Source: Nonomuraea basaltis (GTDB taxonomy: Bacteria > Actinomycetota > Actinomycetes > Streptosporangiales > Streptosporangiaceae). Taken from it: a DNA stretch of 64,000 nucleotides. The stretch lies in contig NZ_VCJS01000014.1 of NCBI RefSeq assembly GCF_005893125.1, positions 1 through 64,000 on the forward strand, in the 5' to 3' direction. The translations under genes and the position numbers were made by a program. The notes below the pieces were generated by a model. That model ran no database searches. It saw nothing but the letters and a program-made list of their open reading frames with translations, and was not told where the DNA came from. Below, one piece after another: positions 26,601 to 36,272 of this stretch (positions are counted from its first letter, which is position 1; the number at the start of each line of letters is the position of its first letter).

Positions 26601-28646
26601 CTAGTCGCGGATGGCGGGCATCGTGCCCGTGGCGTCCTCCGACTCCCGGGGCACCGGGTCGGGCAGGATGTCGCGGATCCGGTCCTGGATCGTGCGGGTG
26701 ATCAGCTCGAGCGGCTGCGTGCCGTCGACCACGAGGTAACGCTCGGGAGCGGCGGCGGCCAGCGCGCGGAACTCCTTGCGCACCCGCTCGTGGAACTCCA
26801 GCGGCTCCGCCTCGATCCGGTCCACCGCCCCGCCCAGCCGGGTCAGCCCCACCTCTGGCGGCGTGTCGATGAGCACGGTCAGGTGCGGCACCAGCCCGCC
26901 CGTCGCCCATGCGTTGATCTTGGAAACGTCCTTGGGGTCGAGCGCCCGCCCCGCGCCCTGATAGGCCAGCGACGAGTCCACGTAGCGGTCGGTGATCACC
27001 AGCGAGCCCCGGTAGAGGGCCGGCCGGATCACCTTCTCGACGTGCTCGGCCCGGTCGGCGGCATACAGCAACGCCTCCGAGCGCGCCGACAGCCCGCGCT
27101 CGGCCGCGTCGAGCAGGATGGCCCGCAGCCGCATGCCGACCTTGGTCGAGCCGGGCTCGCGCGTCTGCACGACGTCGTATCCCTGGTCGCGCAGCCAGAT
27201 GGCGATCAGCCGTGACTGGGTCGTCTTGCCCGATCCCTCGCCGCCCTCGAACGCCACGAACAGCCCGGGCACGTGCTCGGCCGCCTCGGCGGGGAACCGC
27301 TCGCCGCGCACAGCGGCGATCAGGTCACCCGACAGGGGGATGCCCTTCCTGTCGTCCATGTGGCGCAGCGCCAGGATGCCGACGGTCATCGCCAGCACCC
27401 CGCCGATCACCAGCACCAGGTTGGTCCCGTCGAAGCGGTAACCGAACTCGCCCAGCGCCAGCTCGTGCGTGCCGAAGAGCGCCGCCAGCGGGCTGGCCAC
27501 GGCGACCACGAGCAGGAGCGTCACGCGGGCGGTCGACTGCAGGAACGAGAACGTACGGCCCCGCAGCCCGTCCTCGACCTCCAGCCCGATCAGCGTGTAG
27601 CCGATGATCCAGGAGATCCCCGCGCACGCCCCGAGCAGCACGGTCAGCATGACCACGATCACCAGGTTGTGCACCAGCGCGATCGAGACCAGGAGCAGCC
27701 CGGCGACCGTGATGGCCAGCCCGAACAGCCGCCGCCGCGACAGCTCGCGCAGCAGCCGGAGCCCGAAGAACATGCCCAGCGCCATGCCGACGAAGACCGC
27801 GGCGAACACGACACCGTAGGCCGCGTCGCCGCCCCCGAGCGTGCCCACGTAGATCTTCGCCACGCCAACCACGGCCCCGCCGGCGGCGAACGCCCCCAGC
27901 ATGCCGATGATCAGCCCTCGCACCAGCCGGTTGCCGCCCACGAACCGCCAGCCCTCGACGATCTGCTTGAGCACGGAGGGCGTGGAGATCGTGCCGTCGC
28001 GCTTGGGGATGTCGCGCAGCGTGAAGATCAGGAACGCCGACACGAGGTAGGCGCAGGCGTTGACGATCAGCGCCAGCCCGGTGGCGTCCCGGCCGTCCAG
28101 GAACGGCACGAGGCCGGTCATCAGGTCGCCCACCACGGACAGCGCCGCGAACAGCATGGCCGCGACCGGCGCGCTGCCGTACGTGACCATGAGGTTGAGC
28201 CGGTTGGCCGCCTCCAGCTGCGCCTTCGACACCAGGTTGGGCACCGTGGCGTCCTTGGCCGGGACCCAGAACAGGTTGACGCACTCGACCAGGATGGTCG
28301 CGATGATCACCCACTGATAGCTGTTGACCACCGGGATCGACAGCACCACGGCGAACCTGGCCAGGTCCGCCACGAACATCGTCAGCCGCCGGTCGAACCG
28401 GTCGGCGAACACCCCCGCGAGCGGCCCGAGCAGGACGGCCGGCAGCATCTTGGCGATGAACACGCCGCCGACGGCCAGCGACTGCACACGGTAGTCGTCG
28501 TTGCGGGTGAGGTTGGCGGCCAGCGCGGTCAGCGCCAGGATATTCAGCCAGTCACCCAGACTGCACACCGACATGGCCATCCAGAGCCGTCGAAACGGCG
28601 CATTGGCCAGCACGTGAGTTGGGCGGCGTCGGCCAGGGGCAGTCAT
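26601..28646 (-). CDS. tmk: MFS transporter-thymidylate kinase fusion
   Basis: 681 residues. Residues 1 to about 440 form an MFS-like membrane domain of 10-12 helices (FADRFDRRL loop after helix 2). Residues about 465-681 are a complete thymidylate kinase: FVAFEGGEGSGKTTQ (P-loop), TREPGSTKVG (DRX/REP motif), TDRYVDSSLAYQG and lid region. The kinase makes dTDP from dTMP. The same fusion is known in other actinomycetes. The transported molecule is unknown. Confidence 0.93.
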   Translation of the reverse strand: MTAPGRRRPTHVLANAPFRRLWMAMSVCSLGDWLNILALTALAANLTRNDDYRVQSLAVGGVFIAKMLPAVLLGPLAGVFADRFDRRLTMFVADLARFAVVLSIPVVNSYQWVIIATILVECVNLFWVPAKDATVPNLVSKAQLEAANRLNLMVTYGSAPVAAMLFAALSVVGDLMTGLVPFLDGRDATGLALIVNACAYLVSAFLIFTLRDIPKRDGTISTPSVLKQIVEGWRFVGGNRLVRGLIIGMLGAFAAGGAVVGVAKIYVGTLGGGDAAYGVVFAAVFVGMALGMFFGLRLLRELSRRRLFGLAITVAGLLLVSIALVHNLVIVVMLTVLLGACAGISWIIGYTLIGLEVEDGLRGRTFSFLQSTARVTLLLVVAVASPLAALFGTHELALGEFGYRFDGTNLVLVIGGVLAMTVGILALRHMDDRKGIPLSGDLIAAVRGERFPAEAAEHVPGLFVAFEGGEGSGKTTQSRLIAIWLRDQGYDVVQTREPGSTKVGMRLRAILLDAAERGLSARSEALLYAADRAEHVEKVIRPALYRGSLVITDRYVDSSLAYQGAGRALDPKDVSKINAWATGGLVPHLTVLIDTPPEVGLTRLGGAVDRIEAEPLEFHERVRKEFRALAAAAPERYLVVDGTQPLELITRTIQDRIRDILPDPVPRESEDATGTMPAIRD

Positions 28647-28785
28647 GATTTCAGCGTATCCAGGTGGGCCAGAAGCGGGTGGACAAGAGACGAGCCGGAT
28701 ATTCCCGGCGGCTCGTGGCCGAGGGTATTACGTTGGCGGGCTCGTGCGCAGGTTACACAGCTCGAGTAGGTCCCCGAAAACATCA

Positions 28786-29343
28786 TCAATTGATAACTCC
28801 GGCCCCATGTCGAGCTTCTTCCACCAAAGACCGCCACTCCGCCCGGATATCGGGCGGTAGATCCAGCTCATCCCAGAGATCAGCGAGCAGCACCCCGTCC
28901 ACGTGGTCCAGCAACTCCCGAGGGGTGCCCTCGCACAGTAGCAGCGTGTACGCCGCCCGCCGCTGCTCGCGGTCGGCCAGGTCGTAGACCCGGTCGCGCA
29001 GCCGCGCCACGCCCAGCGCCGCGGCGACCGGCAGCCGCTGCAGCCGGCTCGGCACGTGGAACGCCCGGCCGTCGCCGCGCATCCGGCCGGCGAACTCCAC
29101 CTTCGGCTCGAGCACCAGCCGGAACCCCGCCGCGTCCAGGATGCGCCCGGCGGTCTCGAGCGTCGGTGACTTCCTGCCGTGCTCGTAGGCCGACAGCGTG
29201 GTCCTCGACGTGCCGCTCACGCTGGCCAGCGCCTTCTGGTTCATGCTCGCGGCATGCCTGGCCTGCCTGAACAGCAGCCCGCCGCGCTTGGCCCAGGCGG
29301 CGACGTCGGACGCCAGCGCCGCCTCCACCGGGGAAGAGACCAT
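28786..29343 (-). CDS. XRE-type helix-turn-helix regulator
   Basis: 185 residues from ATG 29343 (GGAGG 5 nt upstream). HTH at about 20-75 (RQARHAASMNQKALASVSGTSRTTLSAYEHGRKSPTLE). The C-terminal half, rich in Arg/Leu with DLPPDIRAEWRSLVEEA, is of no known family. Lies between a phosphoesterase gene and the tmk fusion. Possibly an antitoxin-like regulator, but no toxin partner is adjacent. Confidence 0.8.
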   Translation of the reverse strand: MVSSPVEAALASDVAAWAKRGGLLFRQARHAASMNQKALASVSGTSRTTLSAYEHGRKSPTLETAGRILDAAGFRLVLEPKVEFAGRMRGDGRAFHVPSRLQRLPVAAALGVARLRDRVYDLADREQRRAAYTLLLCEGTPRELLDHVDGVLLADLWDELDLPPDIRAEWRSLVEEARHGAGVIN

Positions 29344-29410
29344 GCCCACCTCCGAAAAGTATCCGGACGGATACTACGGCAAGATGGCGGCCCGTGACTA
29401 CTGGATCACA

Positions 29411-30655
29411 CTAAGTCAGTTCGAGCATCGTGATCTCGGGCGGGGCCCCGACGCGTACCGGCGGCCCCCAGAACCCGGCGCCCCTGGTGACATAGACCTG
29501 CACCCCGCCGACCGTGGCGAGCCCGGACACGACCGGCTGCTGCAGCCCCACGACCAGGTTGAACGGCGCCATCTGCCCGCCGTGCGTGTGCCCGGACAGC
29601 TGGAGGTCGACGCCGTGGCGCGCGGCCTGCTCCACCTGGATCGGCTGGTGCGCGAGCAGGACCGTGGACCGGCTGGTGTCGCGGTTGCCGAGCGCCTTGC
29701 CGAAGTCGGGGCCGTCGCCCGCGGACTCGCCGTTGAGGTCGTTCACCCCGGCCAGGTCGAGCACGGCGCCCTGGTGCCTGATTTCCACACGCTCGTTTCG
29801 CAACGAGCGGACGCCGAGTTCATCGAGTTCCTCGATCCACTCGGTGAACCCGCCGGGGGCGAAGTACTCGTGGTTACCGGTCACGAAATATGCCCCGTAA
29901 CGGGACTCGAGGTTCTTCAGCGGCTGCGCCAGCGCCCCCAGCTGGGCGACCGACCCGTCCACCAGATCGCCCACGATGGCCACGACGTCGGCCTCGAGTC
30001 CGTTGATCATGCGGACGATCCGCTCGGTGTGGGCCTTGCCCGTGAGCGGCCCCAGGTGGATGTCGCTCACCACGGCGAACCGCAGGCCGCCGAGCCGCGG
30101 ATCGAGCTTCGGCAGCGCGACCTTTGCCCGCTCGATCACGGGGTCGCCGAAGGCGCTGGTCACGCCGTACCCGACCGCGCCCAGCGCGCCCACCCCGGCG
30201 ATCGCGGCGGTGGTCCGCCCGAGGAACAGCCGCCTGCTCATCGGAGCGGGCGGCGCGACCTGCTCCTCCTCGACGGCCGCGGCCGGTGCGACCTGCGCCT
30301 CCTCGCCCGGCGCCGCAGTGCCCGCCAGCACGGCGACGGGCTCGGGCGCACGCTCCCGTCGCCGCTCGGCCCGGCGCAGGAACAGCCCCGCCACGGCCCG
30401 CGGAACCTCCAGCACGACGAGGAACACGAGCAGGTAGAACATCACCGCCAGCCAGAGGAAGCCCGGCCAGGCCAGCCAGTGCCCGAACTCCATCCGCGTG
30501 CCGGTGAACGTCGCCACGACGAGCCCGACCAGTCCTACCAAGCCCCAGGTCAGCGCCTTGCGCAGCCGCCCGGGGCCCGTGGTGGAGCGCACCATCCGCT
30601 GCCACAGGTAATAGTGCGCCAGCAGGATCAGGCCGACGAAGATCAGGATCACCAC
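29411..30655 (-). CDS. Membrane-anchored metallophosphoesterase
   Basis: 414 residues. Several N-terminal helices (1-95), a variable linker with a twin-arginine-like MSRRLFLGRTTAAIAG, then a calcineurin-type catalytic domain: VVSDIHLGPL, VGDLVDG, VTGNHEYF, LSGHTHGGQM, all five metal-binding blocks intact. YkuE/YaeI-type enzymes hydrolyse phosphodiesters at the outer membrane face. GTG start 15 bases downstream of topA's stop. Confidence 0.9.
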   Translation of the reverse strand: MVILIFVGLILLAHYYLWQRMVRSTTGPGRLRKALTWGLVGLVGLVVATFTGTRMEFGHWLAWPGFLWLAVMFYLLVFLVVLEVPRAVAGLFLRRAERRRERAPEPVAVLAGTAAPGEEAQVAPAAAVEEEQVAPPAPMSRRLFLGRTTAAIAGVGALGAVGYGVTSAFGDPVIERAKVALPKLDPRLGGLRFAVVSDIHLGPLTGKAHTERIVRMINGLEADVVAIVGDLVDGSVAQLGALAQPLKNLESRYGAYFVTGNHEYFAPGGFTEWIEELDELGVRSLRNERVEIRHQGAVLDLAGVNDLNGESAGDGPDFGKALGNRDTSRSTVLLAHQPIQVEQAARHGVDLQLSGHTHGGQMAPFNLVVGLQQPVVSGLATVGGVQVYVTRGAGFWGPPVRVGAPPEITMLELT

Positions 30656-30669
30656 GTAATAGATGCTAC

Positions 30670-33351
30670 TTACGATTTGGCCGCCGGCTTCTTTGCGGGA
30701 GGCTTTTTCGCCGGAGCCTTCCTGGTGGTCTTCTTCGGCGCGGGCGCCCGCTCGCGGCGCTCGGCCAGCAGCTCGGCCGCCCGCTCGATCGTGATCTCCT
30801 CGACCGTGTCATCCTTGCGCAACGAGGCGTTCGTCTCGCCGTCGGTCACGTACGGGCCGAACCGGCCCTCCTTCACCACGACCGGCTTCTTGGACTTAGG
30901 GTCTTCCCCCAGCTCACGCAGCGGCGCCGCGGCCGCGGCGCGACCCCGCCCGCGCTGCTTGGGCTGCGCGAACAGCTCCTTGGCCTGATCGATCGTGACC
31001 GTCAACAGGTCATCCTCCGAGGCCAGCGACCGCGAGTCCGTCCCCTTCTTCAGGTACGGGCCGAACTTCCCGTTGTGCGCCACGACCTCCTGGCCCTCCA
31101 GCTCGCCCACGAGCCTGGGGATCGACAGCAGCTTGAGCGCGTCCTCCAGCGTGATCTTGTCCAGCGACATGGTCTTGAACAGCGAGCTGGTACGCGGCTT
31201 CGGCGCGTCGGCCTTCTTCGTCCGCTTCTTCGGCGCCTCTTCGGCCGGCTCGGGAAGGATCTCCGTCACATAAGGCCCGAACCTGCCGTCCTTGGCCACG
31301 ATCATGTGCCCGGACACCGGGTCGTGCCCCAGCTCCCGGTCACCGGTGGGCCGTGAGAACAGCTCCTCGGCCTTCTCCGCCGTCAGCTCGTCGGGCGTCA
31401 TGTCCTCGGGCACGTTCACCCGGGCGCCGTCTCTGTCCAGGTAGGGGCCGTATCGCCCGACCCGGATGACGATGTCCGTCCCCTTGATCGGGAAGGAGCT
31501 GATCTCCTTGGCGTCGATGTCGCCGAGGTCGGTCACCATCTCCTTCAGGCCCTCGTCGCCGTCGCTGCCGTAGTAGAAGCGCCGCAGCTCGGGCACCCGC
31601 TCCGCCCGGTCGTTGGCGATGTCGTCGAGGACCTTCTCCATCTCGGCCGTGAAGTCGTAGTCGACCAGGTTGCCGAAATGCTGCTCCAGCAGGTTGACCA
31701 CGGCGAACGCCAGGAACGACGGCACCAGCGCCGTGCCCTTCTTGAACACGTAACCGCGGTCGAGGATGGTCCCGATGATCGAGGCGTACGTCGAAGGCCG
31801 CCCGATCTCCCGATCCTCCAGCTCCTTGACCAGCGACGCCTCGGTGTACCGCGCGGGCGGCTTCGTCGAATGCCCGGCCACGTCGAGCCGCGTCACGCTC
31901 AGCCCGTCGCCCTCGGCCAGATTCGGCAGCCGCTTCTCGGAGTCGTCGCGGTCGCTCGACGGGTCGTCCGTCGCCTCGACGTACGCCTTGAGGAACCCGT
32001 AGAACTTGATCGTCCGCCCGGACGCGCTGAACTCGACGTCCTCGCCCGAGGACGACCTGCCGCCCACCTTCACCGTGACCGACTCGCCGACCGCGTCCTT
32101 CATCTGCGAGGACACGGTCCGTTGCCAGATCAGCTCGTAAAGCCGGAACATGTCACCGGACAGCCCGGTCTCGCCCGGCGTGCGGAACTCCTCGCCCGAT
32201 GGCCGGATCGCCTCGTGGGCCTCCTGCGCGCTCTTGACCTTGCTGGTGTAGACGCGGGGCTTGTCGGGCACGTACGCGGCGCCGTACAGCTTGATCGCCT
32301 GCGACCGCGCGGCCGCCACCGCCGTCTCCGACAGCGTGATGCTGTCGGTACGCATGTAGGTGATGTAGCCCTGCTCATAGAGCCGCTGCGCCACCTGCAT
32401 GGTGTACTTCGCGGAGAACCCCAGCTTCCGGCTGGCCTCCTGCTGCAATGTGGTCGTCCGGAACGGCGCGTACGGCTTCCTCGTGTACGGCTTGCGCTCG
32501 ACGGACTTGACCGCGAACGACGTCTCCCGCAGCCTGCCCGCCAGCTCGCCCGCGGCGGCCTCGGACAGGTGCAGCACGTCGGCCGTCTTGAGCCGCCCCG
32601 TGCTGGCGAAGTCGCGCCCCTGCGCCACCCGCTTGCCGTCCACCGCCGCCAGGGTCGCGCTGAAGTCGCGCGGCCGCTCCTCGGCCCTGCCGGTGTCGAA
32701 CAGCGCCTGCAGGTCCCAGTAGTGGGCCGAGGTGAACGCGATGCGCTCACGCTCCCGCTCCACCACCAGCCGCGTCGCGACCGACTGGACCCGGCCGGCC
32801 GACAGGCGCGGCTTGACCTTCTTCCACAGGACGGGGCTGACCTCGTAGCCATAGAGGCGGTCGAGGATGCGCCTGGTCTCCTGGGCGTCGACGAGGCGGA
32901 GGTTGAGGCTGCGCGGGTTGGCGACAGCGTCCCTGATGGCCTGCTGCGTGATCTCGTGGAACACCATGCGGTGCACCGGCACGTTGGGCTTGAGCACCTC
33001 GCGCAGGTGCCAGGCGATGGCCTCGCCCTCGCGGTCCTCGTCAGTGGCCAGGTAGAGCTCGTCGGCGCCCTCCAGCAACCGCCGCAACTTGCCGACCTGC
33101 GACTCCTTGTCGCGGTTGACGATGTACAGCGGCTCGAACTCGTGCTCGACATTCACCCCCAAGCGTGCCCACGGCTTGCCCCGGTGCTCCTCGGGGATGT
33201 CATCGGCCTTCTCCGGCAAGTCGCGGATGTGACCGATGCTCGATTCGACGATGTAGCCGCGCCCGAGGTACCCGGCGATCGTCTTCGCCTTGGCCGGCGA
33301 CTCGACGATCACCAGGCGTGTTCCGCCGGCGCTGCCGTTCTTGGCTGGCAC
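30670..33351 (-). CDS. topA: DNA topoisomerase I
   Basis: 893 residues from GTG 33351. Toprim domain RLVIVESPAKAKTIAGYLG and LATDEDREGEAIAWHL, active-site Tyr in GYITYMRTDSITLSETAV, and C-terminal repeats with FGPYV. The zinc fingers of E. coli TopA are absent. The Lys/Pro/Ala-rich tail (about 35 residues) is normal for actinobacterial enzymes and aids DNA binding and processivity. Essential relaxation of negative supercoils. Confidence 0.96.
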   Translation of the reverse strand: MPAKNGSAGGTRLVIVESPAKAKTIAGYLGRGYIVESSIGHIRDLPEKADDIPEEHRGKPWARLGVNVEHEFEPLYIVNRDKESQVGKLRRLLEGADELYLATDEDREGEAIAWHLREVLKPNVPVHRMVFHEITQQAIRDAVANPRSLNLRLVDAQETRRILDRLYGYEVSPVLWKKVKPRLSAGRVQSVATRLVVERERERIAFTSAHYWDLQALFDTGRAEERPRDFSATLAAVDGKRVAQGRDFASTGRLKTADVLHLSEAAAGELAGRLRETSFAVKSVERKPYTRKPYAPFRTTTLQQEASRKLGFSAKYTMQVAQRLYEQGYITYMRTDSITLSETAVAAARSQAIKLYGAAYVPDKPRVYTSKVKSAQEAHEAIRPSGEEFRTPGETGLSGDMFRLYELIWQRTVSSQMKDAVGESVTVKVGGRSSSGEDVEFSASGRTIKFYGFLKAYVEATDDPSSDRDDSEKRLPNLAEGDGLSVTRLDVAGHSTKPPARYTEASLVKELEDREIGRPSTYASIIGTILDRGYVFKKGTALVPSFLAFAVVNLLEQHFGNLVDYDFTAEMEKVLDDIANDRAERVPELRRFYYGSDGDEGLKEMVTDLGDIDAKEISSFPIKGTDIVIRVGRYGPYLDRDGARVNVPEDMTPDELTAEKAEELFSRPTGDRELGHDPVSGHMIVAKDGRFGPYVTEILPEPAEEAPKKRTKKADAPKPRTSSLFKTMSLDKITLEDALKLLSIPRLVGELEGQEVVAHNGKFGPYLKKGTDSRSLASEDDLLTVTIDQAKELFAQPKQRGRGRAAAAAPLRELGEDPKSKKPVVVKEGRFGPYVTDGETNASLRKDDTVEEITIERAAELLAERRERAPAPKKTTRKAPAKKPPAKKPAAKS

Positions 33352-33540
33352 GCTGCTTCCTACCTCGCTGTTCGCTTGCAAATCCCCCTGCCGGGAGTCG
33401 GCACAGACTGAAAGGTAACCCGACTCGCGGAAATTTCCTTCCCCCGGGCTACCCACTACCTTCCGGGTCCACCCACAAGGACGCAGAATAAGGCCCATCG
33501 AGCGGCATGGCGCCCTGACTCACCTTGGAGACTAATCGTT

Positions 33541-33726
33541 GTGCTCGACTACTCCTACATGGATATCTTCATTCCGCGCGACCTCACTCGCGAAGCAGCA
33601 CGTCAACTGCTGACCGAACACGCAGAGTACGGTAAGTGGGAGCTCGCCCGCGTACGCGTCCATCCGGACGGCAGCCGTCACGTACGGCTACGCCGCAAGA
33701 TCATGCGAGTACGCAGCACGCTGTGA
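33541..33726 (+). CDS. DUF5703 small protein
   Basis: 61 residues from GTG 33541: FIPRDLTREAARQLLTEHAEYGKWEL and SRHVRLRRKI match the DUF5703 family, conserved next to topA in actinomycetes. Basic C-terminus. Role unknown. Divergent from topA, sharing a 190-base promoter region. Confidence 0.85.
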   Translation: MLDYSYMDIFIPRDLTREAARQLLTEHAEYGKWELARVRVHPDGSRHVRLRRKIMRVRSTL

Positions 33727-33844
33727 ACGCGGACATGGCTTTGCCCGTCCCGGGCCGCGCCCCCGGAACGGGCAAAGCATCTATTGCCGACTACTCACGG
33801 GCCGTGAGCAGTAGCCGTCCTCGTAGACGTACTCGCCGATACCC

Positions 33845-36046
33845 TTACTTACGGCCGAACCGGAACCGGCGGGCCGATGCGAACAGGGTCGCCGAGGCGG
33901 CGAGCATCGAGCCGAGCACGAGCGCGAGCAGCGAGCTCGGGTTCATCCCGGTGACCCCGGCGGGCTGCTCGGCGCTCATCAGGCCGACGTCGCCGATGGG
34001 CAGACCGTGGGTGACCGAAGTCACCGTGCCGCCGACCGGGGTGGAGGCGAGCAGGTCGGTCGCGGGGCTGAGCGGGGAGGCCGGGCCGCCGACGCCATGG
34101 CCACTGCGGTCGGCGCGGCCGGACATGGCGGCCTTGGCCGGCTTGGCCGGGTTCTGCGCCTGGACGGGCAGGCCGGGCAACTCGGGCAGCCCCGGCAGGC
34201 TGAGCGTCCTGGAGGCGTCCTCGACCAGTGGCAGCGCGGTCAGGTCCGCGCCCTGCTTGGCGAGGCCCTCGAGCGAGGCGACGCCGGAGACGTCCTGCAC
34301 CTGCCTGGCGACGCCGGAGACGGCCTCGAGCTGGGTAACCCCGGAGACGTCCTGCACCTGCCTGGTGACATCGGAGACGGCCTCGAGCTGAGTGACCCCG
34401 GAGACGTCCTGCACCTGCCGGGCCACCCCGGCGACGCCCTGCCTCTGGACGGCTCCCGTGGCGCTCTGGAGGGCGCCCAGGGCCGGGATGCCCTGCAGGC
34501 CGCTCAGTGCAGGGACGCCCTGCAGCCCCTCCAGGGCCGGGACCGCGGGCAGCGTGGGCAGCACACCGCCCTTGGCGGCGGCGACCCTGTCGGTGGCGTG
34601 GGTGTAGCGGTGGAAGTGACCGTCGTATCCTGGCCTGCCGACGTTCGCCCCGCCGAGGCACCCTGCCGCGGCGTCGCCCAGAACGGCCACGGCGTTGCCG
34701 CAGACGTTGAGCGGCGCGGTGATCGGCGCCACGATCTGGTTGCCGGCCAGCACCCCGGCCCTGCCGGATGTCCAGTTGCCGCCGCCCACGCCGTTGCGCG
34801 GCGAGACGCCCGCTCCGCCCTTGCAGTGCGCCTCGGACGCCGCGAGCACCGCGGCCGCGTTCCCGCAGATGTCGACCGGGGCGGCGATCGGGGCGACCGC
34901 CTGGTTGCCGCTCAGCACGCCCGCCTGGCCGGAGGTGTGGTTGCCGCCCGCGCCCCGCTTCGCGGAGGCGCCGCCCTTGCAGCCGGCGAACGCCTGCCCC
35001 ACCAGGGCTGCCGCGTTGCCACAGATACTGACCGGCGCGGCGATCGGCGCGACCGCCTGGTTGCCGCTCAGCACGCCCGCCTGCCCGGAGGTGTGGTTGC
35101 CGCCCGGCGCTCCCGCCCCCGTGCCGTGCCCACCCGGGTTGTCGACCGTGGCGCCGCCCCGGCACCCGGCGGACGCGTTGCCGACGGCGTTGCCGCACAC
35201 GTCGATCGGGATGGCGACCGGGGCGACGACCTGGTTGCCGCTGCCGGCCGCGAAGCGCCCGTCCGTGTCGTTGCCCGTCGAGCCCGCGGCCATGGGGCGG
35301 CCCTGATAGGCCTGGCGCCCGTTTCCGGCCACGGATGAGCCGCCCTTGCAGCCGGAGAACGCCCGCCCGAACACGGCCACCGCGTTCCCGCAGATGCCGA
35401 CCGGCGCACCGACCGGCGCACCGGCCTGGTTACCGCCCAGGACGCTCCCGTGGCCGGAGGTGCGGTTGCCGCCCGCGCCGGTGTTGAAGACGCTCGCGCC
35501 GCCGTTGCAGCCTGCCGTGGCGTCGCCGAAGATCGCCACCGCGTTGCCGCAGGCACTGACCGGGGCGGAGATCGGAGCGTTGACCTGGTTGCCGCCGAGC
35601 ACGCTCCCGTCGCCGGAAGTGCGGTTGCCGCCCGCACCGCCCCGGCCCTGGTTACGTGTGGTGGCGCCGCCCTTGCAGCCGGCGTCGGACTTGCCGAACA
35701 GCGAGACCGCGTTGCCGCAGGCACTGACCGGGGCGCTGATCGGAACGTTGACCTGGTTGCCGCCGCCGACGGAAGCGTGGCCGGAGGTCCTGTTGGGGAT
35801 GCCGGTCCTGCCGTGGTTCACGACCTCGGCGCCGCCCTGCGAGGAGGCATCCGCCGAGCCGGCCGCGACGATGGAGTTGCCGCTGATGTCGATGGGCAGA
35901 GAGATCGGCAGGTCGACCTGGTTGCCGCCGCCGATCGACGCGTTGCCCGAGGTGTCGGCGTTGGCGGTGCCGCTGCCTCCGCCGAACGACATGACCGCCA
36001 CAGCGAGAAGGGCGGCAGGAGTCGATGCCTTGGCCCACGTACGCAT
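33845..36046 (-). CDS. Long chaplin protein with eight chaplin repeats and a C-terminal anchor
   Basis: 733 residues from ATG 36046 (GGAG 8 nt upstream). Signal peptide, then eight chaplin domains of about 45-60 residues, each with GNQ, a P(I/V) hydrophobic strand, GNA and GG. Repeats 2-8 keep the two Cys; repeat 1 has lost both (DISGNS, SSQGG). A Val/Gln/Ala-rich spacer with 19-residue repeats and Leu/Pro-rich segments follows, then a C-terminal helix and RRFRFGRK. PAGVTG before the helix may be a degenerate sortase signal. Chaplins assemble amyloid coats on aerial hyphae. Known long chaplins have two domains, so eight is unusual. Confidence 0.88.
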   Translation of the reverse strand: MRTWAKASTPAALLAVAVMSFGGGSGTANADTSGNASIGGGNQVDLPISLPIDISGNSIVAAGSADASSQGGAEVVNHGRTGIPNRTSGHASVGGGNQVNVPISAPVSACGNAVSLFGKSDAGCKGGATTRNQGRGGAGGNRTSGDGSVLGGNQVNAPISAPVSACGNAVAIFGDATAGCNGGASVFNTGAGGNRTSGHGSVLGGNQAGAPVGAPVGICGNAVAVFGRAFSGCKGGSSVAGNGRQAYQGRPMAAGSTGNDTDGRFAAGSGNQVVAPVAIPIDVCGNAVGNASAGCRGGATVDNPGGHGTGAGAPGGNHTSGQAGVLSGNQAVAPIAAPVSICGNAAALVGQAFAGCKGGASAKRGAGGNHTSGQAGVLSGNQAVAPIAAPVDICGNAAAVLAASEAHCKGGAGVSPRNGVGGGNWTSGRAGVLAGNQIVAPITAPLNVCGNAVAVLGDAAAGCLGGANVGRPGYDGHFHRYTHATDRVAAAKGGVLPTLPAVPALEGLQGVPALSGLQGIPALGALQSATGAVQRQGVAGVARQVQDVSGVTQLEAVSDVTRQVQDVSGVTQLEAVSGVARQVQDVSGVASLEGLAKQGADLTALPLVEDASRTLSLPGLPELPGLPVQAQNPAKPAKAAMSGRADRSGHGVGGPASPLSPATDLLASTPVGGTVTSVTHGLPIGDVGLMSAEQPAGVTGMNPSSLLALVLGSMLAASATLFASARRFRFGRK
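34262..34432. repeat. 57-bp tandem repeat in the chaplin gene
   Basis: About three copies of a 57-base unit encode the 19-residue pattern (G/D)V(A/T)RQVQDVSGVTQLEAVS. Near-identity of copies suggests recent slippage. It forms the spacer between chaplin repeats and the cell-wall anchor. Confidence 0.75.
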
Positions 36047-36272
36047 GATGAATGCTCCTAGTGGTTCTTGGGGGGATACCTGAACGGATCGCGCGCAGCC
36101 CGAGGCCAGGTGAGGCTCACACACAGCGGAGACCTCGGACTCGCGAACCGGTTGAACTGACGTGTCACCCGCCGGCGGAGGGGATCAGGCCGCGCTCCGC
36201 CGCTGTTTCAGGGAAAGGACCGGTCTTGAGTCGTGAAAGGAACTGATGGACCGACCGGTGTCAGGGCGGGGA

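Noticed and set aside
30670..33498. Longer topA start at 33498
   Set aside because: The extra N-terminal residues are not protein-like for the family; GTG 33351 leads directly into the Toprim domain.
33845..36046. CRISPR-like array
   Set aside because: Repeats are coding chaplin units of unequal length with diverged sequence, not direct repeats with unique spacers.
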